Origin: Enteractinococcus helveticum
Lineage (GTDB): Bacteria; Actinomycetota; Actinomycetes; Actinomycetales; Micrococcaceae
Assembly: GCF_020742345.1 (NCBI RefSeq)
Contig: NZ_DYXC01000018.1
Location: forward strand, 1 to 6,429
Length of the DNA: 6,429 nt
Direction of reading: 5' to 3'
Shown here: positions 1 to 5,074 of the stretch, piece after piece
Layout of the letters: each line of letters begins with the position of its first letter
Position numbering within the stretch: position 1 is the first letter of the stretch
Notes under the pieces: generated by a model
Seen by the model: only the letters and a program-made list of their open reading frames with translations
Database searches by the model: none
What the model was told of the DNA's origin: nothing
Position numbers and translations under genes: made by a program

Positions 1-132
1 TTGTTTGTAGATGCCCACGACCAGGGCGACTGTGCCGCCGGAGATTCCGGGGATGGTTTCCACAATACCGAGCAGTGCCCCGCGAATGAGGTTGCCGATC
101 AGCGAAGTTTTTCTTTGGGGTGTTAGGGTCAT
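1..132 (-). CDS. DUF368 / undecaprenyl-phosphate translocase (PopT-like), N-terminal 44 residues only
   Basis: The reading frame begins at ATG 132 on the minus strand and runs off the left edge, so only 44 residues are visible. Residues 17-44 contain the DUF368 family opening: a hydrophobic helix RGALLGIVETIPGISGGT followed by ALVVGIYKQ. The VPG(V/I)SGGT re-entrant-type motif and the GIY that follows it are the family hallmark. DUF368 proteins are polytopic membrane proteins, and recent work assigns several of them as flippases that recycle undecaprenyl phosphate for cell-wall synthesis. That function is family knowledge and is not shown here. AAGGA lies about ten bases before the ATG and is a plausible ribosome site. 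The next gene upstream is over 200 bases away, so this gene probably has its own promoter in 133-342. The rest of the protein cannot be checked for integrity. Confidence 0.85.
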   Translation of the reverse strand, partial: MTLTPQRKTSLIGNLIRGALLGIVETIPGISGGTVALVVGIYKQ

Positions 133-207
133 CTACTCACAATCCTTGAACCAGGCCTAGATTAGTGTAGCTGCCTGAGTGCTTACTCCACGAACATGCA
201 AGTGGAA

Positions 208-276
208 ATCTGCAAAATGTAAAACAGACTATCTGCAAAATGCACAATAGGATGTCTGCGCAATGTGCCAGCTGGA
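208..276. repeat. Three 23-bp-period direct repeats, possible IS21-like end relic
   Basis: Three imperfect copies start at 208, 231 and 254, exactly 23 bases apart. Copies 1 and 2 share the 12-base core ATCTGCAAAATG. Copy 3 reads GTCTGCGCAATG, two mismatches from that core. Outside the core the copies diverge. Short multiple repeats of this kind near an end are known as transposase-binding sites in IS21-family elements, and TCTGC...ATGTGC motifs fit that style. No transposase or helper gene is present in the window, so this would be an orphan end. The alternative is a regulator-binding array upstream of the DUF368 gene. The repeat itself is directly visible; its identity is a guess. Confidence 0.7.
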
Positions 277-289
277 ACCCAGGGTAGAA

Positions 290-299
290 AAAGCGCTTT
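290..299. promoter_or_regulatory. AAAGCGCTTT palindrome, LacI-family-like operator core
   Basis: A perfect 10-base palindrome lies within GAAAAAGCGCTTTGAC, about 158 bases upstream of the DUF368 start. Many LacI/GalR-type operators have an AAnCGnTT core, which this matches. No regulator gene of that family is in the window, and a 10-base palindrome can occur by chance, so this is a weak call. Confidence 0.25.
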
Positions 300-342
300 G
301 ACGGCGGTGTCGTCTTGGCAACTTGGTTCGATCATGGACTGG

Positions 343-747
343 TCAAGTTTGAGGGCTTGTTCCAAAAGTCTCGGGATCAATGGGCCTCTGAACTCGTGGG
401 AGTCGGGCCACCACGAGGCGGTATGAATCAGTTAGCAGTTCCTGGAAGAGTCCCGGATGGTTGCTGGTACCGGTGGCAAGCGAAATCCAGTGCCGCTTAT
501 TCATATAGTAACCGGGTGTGATCTCAGGGTACTGCAAACGCAGTTCTGCAGCGTCTTCCGGTTCTGCTTTGTCGACGTGTCGGGTTTGACCGACGTATTT
601 ACCCAGTGAATGGAGGTCGTCATGAACGGTACAACAACAAGCGAATGCATGAAGCAGCTCGTCGTCTACCTGTGCAGCTCCGAAGATCGTACCGGTGCCG
701 AGGTCGGGTTGGAACGGCCGCGGCAGGACTGCCTCGACCTCTGCCAC
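343..747 (-). pseudogene. MmcQ/YjbR-family protein, C-terminal half recognisable, N-terminus aberrant
   Basis: The open frame gives 134 residues if read from GTG 747. Residues 59-127 match the C-terminal part of the MmcQ/YjbR family: KAEPEDAAELR (60-70), then YPEITPGYYMNKRHW (73-87), LLTDSYRLVVARLP (104-117) and a PxDPETF tail. The usual GYHMNKRHW has Y in place of the histidine at residue 81. These are small proteins with a CyaY-like fold, often called DNA-binding, whose function is poorly defined. The expected N-terminal half, with a PFGP motif and a (F/Y)KVxGKxFAL strand, is missing. Residues 1-48 are cysteine- and histidine-rich and do not resemble the family. Neither of the other two minus-strand frames from 600 to 790 contains the missing part, so a simple frameshift does not explain it. 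No ribosome site is correctly spaced before GTG 747. I read it as a truncated or recombined remnant. A divergent intact gene is possible but less likely. Confidence 0.6.
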
Positions 748-784
748 CGACCCGGCTATCTCGAACTCCTAGAACGCGTGAAGC

Positions 785-1336
785 TTAGCCCGTCGCGGAT
801 CGTCGCCTAGCGCGTCGGGCCACATCTTCGGCGATGTAGCGGTGGCGCGGAAGCAACCGAGCCACGGGATACCTACTGGTCAACAGATCGATACACTCTT
901 GCGCGTTCGTATAACCAAGCGTGTTAAACAACAGGGCTGCGTCGTCGAGGTCACGATCATCGCGGGAAGCATGCAGTTTCATGGCCCGCAAATACTCCGG
1001 CGACGGCACCTGCACCAGCAGCGACTCCGACTCGAATACGGTGCGGGAAGCTCATCTGCCCCAGGAAGGAACCCCTTGACGGCGTCGTTGAGCCAATCTG
1101 GTTCCAAACCGTGGGCGGCGCTCATGTCTTCTGCGATCTGCCGCACTTCTGGTACTGGTACGAATAACGCATCCACATCGCGGGTGAGGCGCTCCTGATC
1201 GTATGCCAACGCCATCGGCCGCACCACCCACCACAAATAGTTGCGCCTGAAGCCCCCGCGCTGTGAGGCGGTCTGAGAGTTCTTGGAATAAGCTGCGGAC
1301 GCTTCCAGCGTCAAGCTCCGGCCCGCTCCGGCTCAC
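785..1336 (-). pseudogene. Nucleotidyltransferase (DUF6036 / AbiEii-MenT-like toxin style), broken by two frameshifts
   Basis: Three consecutive minus-strand segments together make one family-like protein of about 183 residues. Segment 1 starts at GTG 1336 and gives 40 residues ending LFVVGGAA. Segment 2 (1215-1042) gives 58 residues from MALAYDQERLTRDVDALF to WLNDAVKGFLPGADELPA. Segment 3 (1039-788) gives VFESESLLVQV, PSPEYLRAMKL, DRDLDDAALL and so on to the stop at 785. An extra base at 1216 and a missing base at 1040/1041 separate them. The net shift is zero, so segments 1 and 3 share a frame, but without correction translation stops at 1052 after 94 residues. The nucleotidyltransferase signature is a GG pair (reconstructed residues 37-38) followed by DVD (53-55, catalytic metal ligands). 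Relatives act as toxins that modify tRNA ends or other targets. The start overlaps the stop of the upstream gene as GTGA, indicating translational coupling. Sequencing error is the main alternative to true decay. Confidence 0.75.
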
Positions 1337-1824
1337 GCGCGATCCAACGACCGTGATGTGATGAAAATACCGCGCTCCCGGAACGCGTCTGGGCTTTCCC
1401 GCTCCGCGTCTCCACGGAATATCTCTGGCACCATCGGGTACCAGGCCGTCGTGCGACGTGCCGTGTCCTGCGCCCAGGCAGGTGCTGTCCAACCATCACG
1501 CGAGGCCAGGTAGTCTGCCAGCGCAGCGAAGGCGGCATCAATCTGAACTGCACCCGTGTGAGGAGGCTCGTCAGTAAACACGCCTGCCGCGAGGCCCGGG
1601 CCTCCCCGGCGAAGCGTTGACGTATAGTCATCCAGAGTTTGGAGAATACCGAACCTCCAGCCCGCCTCCACACTGTCGCCGTTATTCAGTAGCCGAGCAC
1701 AAGCACGCGCGTTCGCCGCAGCCGTGTGACGCACCCCAACATCTGCCCCCGGCACAGAGGCCGGTGCAGTCTGCGCGGCGTCAAGCAACGCCGCGACTGT
1801 CAACACTTCGCCCTGAAACACCAT
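1333..1824 (-). CDS. Conserved actinobacterial-type protein paired with the nucleotidyltransferase; candidate antitoxin
   Basis: This is an intact frame of 163-164 residues. Starts ATG 1827, ATG 1824 and GTG 1821 lie in tandem. The ribosome site AAGGAGA (1831-1837) leaves about 4 bases to the first ATG and 7 to the second, so I prefer 1824; the difference is one residue. The C-terminal third (about 98-164) has a pattern I associate with actinobacterial proteins encoded next to such nucleotidyltransferases: AFAALADYLASRDGW, PAWA, a WYPMVPE stretch, then ESPDAFRERGIFITSRSLDRA. The N-terminal part (1-97) is alanine-rich and probably helical, with no clear helix-turn-helix, transmembrane segment or signal peptide. 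The gene ends in TGA 1333-1335, which overlaps the GTG of the next gene by four bases. Gene order (small protein first, nucleotidyltransferase second, overlapping) matches type IV AbiE/MenAT operons, so an antitoxin role is inferred. It does not look like the winged-helix AbiEi family. Its biochemical function is unknown to me. Confidence 0.7.
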   Translation of the reverse strand: MVFQGEVLTVAALLDAAQTAPASVPGADVGVRHTAAANARACARLLNNGDSVEAGWRFGILQTLDDYTSTLRRGGPGLAAGVFTDEPPHTGAVQIDAAFAALADYLASRDGWTAPAWAQDTARRTTAWYPMVPEIFRGDAERESPDAFRERGIFITSRSLDRA

Positions 1825-1830
1825 CATCTG

Positions 1831-1837
1831 TCTCCTT
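1831..1837 (-). promoter_or_regulatory. Ribosome site deciding between tandem ATG starts
   Basis: AAGGAGA on the minus strand precedes ATGATGGTG. Its spacing favours the second ATG (1824) over the first (1827). An in-frame TGA just upstream excludes any longer product. Confidence 0.7.
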
Positions 1838-1918
1838 CACCTCATAACCCATTTTCGCAGACGTCCTGCTGAATGTCCCGGGGAGCTGAAATTCCGGCGA
1901 GAGGTCACGGTCTGACGC

Positions 1919-1942
1919 ACAGTTGGCAAGCGTGCGAACTGT
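1919..1942. promoter_or_regulatory. 24-bp imperfect palindrome, candidate operator of the two-gene nucleotidyltransferase operon
   Basis: The outer arms ACAGTT (1919-1924) and AACTGT (1937-1942) are perfect inverted repeats. Across the full 24 bases, 10 of the 12 mirrored positions are complementary. The centre lies about 107 bases upstream of the preferred start at 1824, and a -10-like GATAAC on the minus strand (1941-1946) abuts one arm. Toxin-antitoxin operons are often autoregulated through such dyads. I cannot place a convincing -35 box, so the promoter itself is not called. Confidence 0.45.
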
Positions 1943-2096
1943 TATCGCGTGCATCACAGATGGAAATTGATTCTCCAACGTATGGAACCTTTTGGGTGAG
2001 ACCGAGGCCCGATGGTCAGTGACTTACGGTGACCGCTGCTTCGCAGGGCCCGCCGCACTCCTCGCTGCCGCCGACACGCACCTACTCCGGAGCAAC
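1943..2096. other. Stretch without an identifiable gene
   Basis: Together with the flanking dyad and hairpin this is part of a gap of about 300 bases between the small gene at 1824 and the open frame ending at 2147. On the plus strand one frame is open from 1971 to 2132, rich in alanine and leucine around 2031-2090, but it has no ATG, no ribosome site and no family I recognise. I see no RNA gene and no convincing promoter here beyond the dyad-associated GATAAC. Confidence 0.4.
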
Positions 2097-2144
2097 CACA
2101 GTGTCGAAGAGTGTGGCTCTTCGGTATCGTAGACGCGTACTGTG
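2097..2144. terminator. Hairpin with outer inverted repeat, possible terminator lacking a T tract
   Basis: CGAAGAG (2105-2111) and CTCTTCG (2117-2123) form a perfect 7-bp stem around a 5-base loop. CACAGT (2097-2102) and ACTGTG (2139-2144) form an outer inverted repeat that encloses it asymmetrically. It lies about 190 bases beyond the transporter stop on the minus strand and just past the stop at 2147 of the short open frame. No run of T follows on either strand. It could be one of the T-poor terminators described in actinobacteria, or an RNA processing or stabilising stem. Confidence 0.4.
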
Positions 2145-2146
2145 AA

Positions 2147-2272
2147 CTAGGTCGAGTGGCTCATTGCAGTGATGAACACCCAGGTGTCCGTGTTGCTATC
2201 TTGCTCGGCGAGTGCGACCTGTACCAATTCATCAGGCGCAGTTCCATCCTGGGCAGGAACGCATGCTGTCAC
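2147..2272 (-). CDS. Possible 41-residue ORF or gene remnant downstream of the transporter
   Basis: A minus-strand frame is open from just after the transporter stop to TAG 2147-2149 (54 codons plus stop) and lies in the same frame as the transporter. GTG 2272 would give a 41-residue product starting (V)TACVPAQDG. The predicted order is a strand (TACVPA), a helix (APDELVQVALAEQ) and a strand (TWVFITAM), and the codon use looks coding. This pattern resembles the start of a universal stress protein (a beta-alpha-beta unit), but it is far too short for one and I do not claim that. No ribosome site precedes GTG 2272. It may be a remnant of a gene whose other half was lost, or a non-coding tail. 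Confidence 0.25.
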   Translation of the reverse strand: MTACVPAQDGTAPDELVQVALAEQDSNTDTWVFITAMSHST

Positions 2273-2311
2273 GCGATGATGCGAGGAGACAGTTGCGTAA
2301 GCTGGGAAGTC

Positions 2312-3670
2312 TTATTGGGCTTCGGTGAGCACGAGGTCGTCTTTAACGCGCATCCGTTCGCCCAGGAACCCGCCCAGCGCGGTCAGCAGGGAAACGATGA
2401 CCAGCAGTACGACGGCGGGCATAACGGTTGGGGTTTCTTGGAGGCCAGTCATCCAGGTTGCGATGAACGGCAGGAATCCGGTCAGTGCGCCAGCTAAGTT
2501 GTAGCCCAGGGCGACACCCGAGTAACGCAGTTCCACCGGGAACAGTTCGGCCAGTAGCGCGCCGGTAACCGAGTAGGTGATGGTCAACAAGCCAATGCCC
2601 GCAGAGATGGCGAAAATGATGGCCCAGACTTGACCGGTGTCAATCATCATGAATAACGGCCAAGCGGCCAGCGCAGTAAGAATACCACCGATGAACGTGA
2701 CCCGACCCGGGCCGAGACGTTCAGCTACGCGACCGAAGATCACCACAACCACCATCTGAACCAGTGCTGCAATGACCGTGGCGTTGACAACGTCGCCGCG
2801 AGCGACATCCAGCACGGTGGTGGTGTAGGAGATGACGTAGGTGTTCATCAGGTAAAACCCACCAACACCCAGCAGGGCCGCACAGATTGCGATCACCAGG
2901 CGACCGAAGGCTTTGGTGAAGACCGCGGCTGCTGGAACCTTGGGCCGGTCATCCATTTCAGCGAGTTGCTCAAAGACCGGGGATTCTTCAACTTTAAGTC
3001 GGATCCATAGCGCGATGGCCAACAGTGGGAAGGCAGCTAGGAATGGTAGGCGCCAGCCCCAGGAATTGACGGATTCTTCTGGCATCAACAGCACCAGCGA
3101 GAACGCACCGGAGGACAGCAGGGTACCCACAGGTGAGCCCAGCTGGACCATGGCGGCATAACGCGCGCGCTTCTTGGGTGGTGCGTGTTCGATAGCGATC
3201 GTGGTCGCACCTCCCCATTCGCCACCAACGGCCAGACCCTGGAAGAGTCGCAGCACGACCAGCAGGATCGGAGCTGCCAGGCCAACTTGGTCGTAGGTTG
3301 GCAGCATGCCGATGACGCCGGTGGCCACACCGATCAGCACGATCGACAGGATCAGAGTTGGACGGCGGCCCCAGCGGTCGCCGAGAATGCCGAATACGAA
3401 TGCGCCGAGCGGGCGCGCAGCAAAACCGACACCGAAGGTGGCAAAAGATGCCAGAACCGCGGCGGTTGGGTTCAGTTCGGTAAAGAACAGGAAGTTGAAT
3501 ACCAGCGCGGCTGCGGTACCGAACAAAAAGTAGTCGTACCATTCCAGTGCGGTCCCGGCAAAGGCGGCCCGGGCAATGCGCGCAACATCTTTGGGGTTGA
3601 CCTGCAGGGTTTCTTCCTTCGGCGGGGGCGTGTCTGCCTCCACAACGAGGGAACGAGAATCGTCGCTCAC
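2312..3670 (-). CDS. MHS-family MFS transporter (metabolite:H+ symporter)
   Basis: This 452-residue protein is of normal length for the family and is predicted to have 12 membrane helices after a cytoplasmic N-terminus of about 33 residues. Family marks appear in order: GTALEWYDYFLFG (39-51) in helix 1, the MFS motif A GDRWGRRPTL (97-106) between helices 2 and 3, RLFQGLAVGGEWGG (141-154) in helix 4, SWGWRLPFL (203-211) before helix 6, KVEESPVFE (226-234) at the start of the central loop, and ELFPVELRYSGVALGYN (375-391) near helix 10. Known members carry proline/betaine, shikimate, alpha-ketoglutarate, citrate or aromatic acids with protons, so the substrate cannot be named. The start is GTG 3670 because a near-perfect TAAGGAGG sits 6 bases upstream. 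The gene follows the PucR-type regulator on the same strand after 92 bases, so co-transcription or direct control by that regulator is likely. With the amidohydrolase nearby, uptake of its substrate or of a related compound is inferred. Confidence 0.93.
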   Translation of the reverse strand: MSDDSRSLVVEADTPPPKEETLQVNPKDVARIARAAFAGTALEWYDYFLFGTAAALVFNFLFFTELNPTAAVLASFATFGVGFAARPLGAFVFGILGDRWGRRPTLILSIVLIGVATGVIGMLPTYDQVGLAAPILLVVLRLFQGLAVGGEWGGATTIAIEHAPPKKRARYAAMVQLGSPVGTLLSSGAFSLVLLMPEESVNSWGWRLPFLAAFPLLAIALWIRLKVEESPVFEQLAEMDDRPKVPAAAVFTKAFGRLVIAICAALLGVGGFYLMNTYVISYTTTVLDVARGDVVNATVIAALVQMVVVVIFGRVAERLGPGRVTFIGGILTALAAWPLFMMIDTGQVWAIIFAISAGIGLLTITYSVTGALLAELFPVELRYSGVALGYNLAGALTGFLPFIATWMTGLQETPTVMPAVVLLVIVSLLTALGGFLGERMRVKDDLVLTEAQ

Positions 3671-3676
3671 GCGAAG

Positions 3677-3684
3677 CCTCCTTA
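3677..3684 (-). promoter_or_regulatory. Strong ribosome site TAAGGAGG fixing the GTG start of the transporter
   Basis: TAAGGAGG on the minus strand ends 6 bases before GTG 3670. It is the best ribosome site in the window and supports this GTG over internal ATG codons, which would remove the first helix. Confidence 0.85.
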
Positions 3685-3762
3685 GACGAGTGAATGATTA
3701 CCCCAATATTTCGGCATGACCCACACCACACGCAATGGAAGCTTGCACTATGAGCATCGAGG

Positions 3763-5007
3763 TCATTTGTGCATTTGCATTTTTGGTGAGGCCAGGACCA
3801 GGGTTGCCAGTACGGCGTCGCGGGGAATTTTGACGTCGAGTCCGGTGGTGGCTTCGAAGCTGCGCAACCGATTGATGACGGTGTTCCGGTGCCGATTAAC
3901 GCACGACGCGGTGGTTTTAATTGACCCGGTGTCCAGGAAGTACTTGATGGTGGTAATGACTTCGTGCCGCTCTGCAACCGGGAGTTGTACGAGATCGGTC
4001 AGATAGCTATCGGGGAAGTCCGGCACCAACGTGGACAAGGTGTCTGAGATTGCTGCGGGCCAGAGGGCTTCGATACTCATCAACCCGGTAGTTTCCGGCT
4101 GGTATTCCAATAGCCTTGTGAGCGCAGCAACGGCGTTGGGTACGGTTGCCAAACCGGTAATTTGGCCGATATACCCTCCGGCATAATCGCGGCACAGTGT
4201 GGCGAGCGGAGCAGCCTTCGAAGCGCGTTCTTGGATCAGGCAGTAGCCAGAGCGGTAGGGGTAGCCCAGGATCTTCCCAGCAGCCAATGGCTCGGCCAGC
4301 GCATCTTGGACTTCAAGCACTGCAGATTCATTAATGACGACGACCTCAAACTCTGCATTGACCTCGACCTTAAGTCCCTGGGCGATAATGTCAAGACTGG
4401 CCGGGGTCAAATGGCTGGAGTTCAACAGTCGAGCCATGTGCCGTTCGGTGGCCAGCCGCGCATCCCGGGCAATCCGTGCGGTTTCTGCCAAAAACTCCAG
4501 CTGCACTTCGCGGATGTAGCGCTCAATTGTGGTCAACATGGTCTCGACATGTTCGACCAACACCGGCATCTCGTCAGAACTCATCGTGGCCCGGATGCGT
4601 CGCCACAGCACCACAAAATCCAATCGTATCGCAGCCATGAGATCTTCGATCTGGATTTTCTGTCGTGCCCTGCGAACCCCGAGCCGTCGCGCTGCGTTTT
4701 GTTGGTGTTCTGTCATGGGTTTGCCCATCATCCGGTCCAACAGATAGCGAAACGTCTCGATCGCCGTGTGCCGTAAATCTGTGATCTCCACCAGTCCGTC
4801 TTCGTACAGGCTTCGCCCCTGTAGTTCCGCCAAAAAATCGTCGACAATCAATTCCAGGTCATCGACGACCCGTTGTAAAATGGCTTGCCAGTCTCCAGCG
4901 TTCGTAGTAGAAGCAACCTGAGCTGCAGCGTCGTCAGTGGGTTCTACTGGGCGATTGTCGTTAGGCATATGCATAATTTTAGTGGGGTCGAGATCATATT
5001 TTGCCAT
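3763..5007 (-). CDS. PucR-family transcriptional regulator with C-terminal HTH_30 domain
   Basis: This 414-residue protein ends in a PucR-type helix-turn-helix (about 346-406). Visible elements are LPVAERHEVITTIKYFLDTG, the recognition region with NRHRNTVINRLRSFEATTGLDV (371-392), and a final hydrophobic helix DAVLATLVLA. The family norm at the recognition helix is (V)HRNTVxYRLxRI; here Y is replaced by N, giving TVINRL. Residues about 40-200 are almost all helical and charged, similar in style to the RsbRD-type N-terminal domain found in many actinobacterial PucR proteins. Residues 205-300 look like a mixed alpha/beta GGDEF-like or sensor segment. No signal peptide or membrane helix is seen. 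PucR proteins usually activate catabolic genes in response to a pathway metabolite. The start is taken as ATG 5007, with AAAGG rather far upstream (16 bases); ATG codons 12 and 14 are alternatives without a ribosome site. It is divergent from the amidohydrolase and upstream of the transporter, so it probably regulates both. Confidence 0.9.
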   Translation of the reverse strand: MAKYDLDPTKIMHMPNDNRPVEPTDDAAAQVASTTNAGDWQAILQRVVDDLELIVDDFLAELQGRSLYEDGLVEITDLRHTAIETFRYLLDRMMGKPMTEHQQNAARRLGVRRARQKIQIEDLMAAIRLDFVVLWRRIRATMSSDEMPVLVEHVETMLTTIERYIREVQLEFLAETARIARDARLATERHMARLLNSSHLTPASLDIIAQGLKVEVNAEFEVVVINESAVLEVQDALAEPLAAGKILGYPYRSGYCLIQERASKAAPLATLCRDYAGGYIGQITGLATVPNAVAALTRLLEYQPETTGLMSIEALWPAAISDTLSTLVPDFPDSYLTDLVQLPVAERHEVITTIKYFLDTGSIKTTASCVNRHRNTVINRLRSFEATTGLDVKIPRDAVLATLVLASPKMQMHK

Positions 5008-5074
5008 TGCAGCGCAGAGCCAACCTTTATTGAATCAGGGTAGGAATAATGAACGTCGAAAGGATGCTGCGGCC
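5008..5074. promoter_or_regulatory. Divergent intergenic region between the regulator and amidohydrolase genes
   Basis: Only 67 bases separate the two start codons, so the two promoters must overlap or lie partly inside the genes. An AT-rich core (5026-5050) holds a small inverted repeat, TTATT (5027-5031) and AATAA (5045-5049). The -10-like TAGGAAT on the plus strand and AATAAA on the minus strand lack good -35 partners. GAAAGGA (5058-5064) is the ribosome site for the plus-strand gene. A PucR-type protein could bind here to control both directions. Confidence 0.5.

Noticed and set aside
183..380. A 65-codon minus-strand frame in the gap before the DUF368 gene
   Set aside because: It needs a TTG start inside the MmcQ-like gene, runs through the repeat block and has no recognisable features.
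1781..1978. A 65-codon minus-strand frame with an ITVRTLANCAS segment faintly like the start of a Phd-type antitoxin
   Set aside because: The similarity covers only a few residues, the rest does not fit the family, no ribosome site is present, and the frame overlaps the start of the better-supported gene at 1824.
2274..2300. CTGTC...GACAG inverted repeat just after the transporter stop as a terminator
   Set aside because: Only five outer pairs match, the inside does not pair well and no T tract follows.
2994..3977. A 327-codon minus-strand open frame overlapping the transporter and the end of the regulator gene
   Set aside because: It is an out-of-frame shadow of the GC-rich transporter gene, rich in R, P, S and C with no family motif, while the transporter frame carries all MHS signatures.
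4162..4776. A 204-codon plus-strand open frame antisense to the regulator
   Set aside because: It is the antisense of a clear PucR-type coding frame and has no recognisable domain; such antisense frames are common in GC-rich genes.
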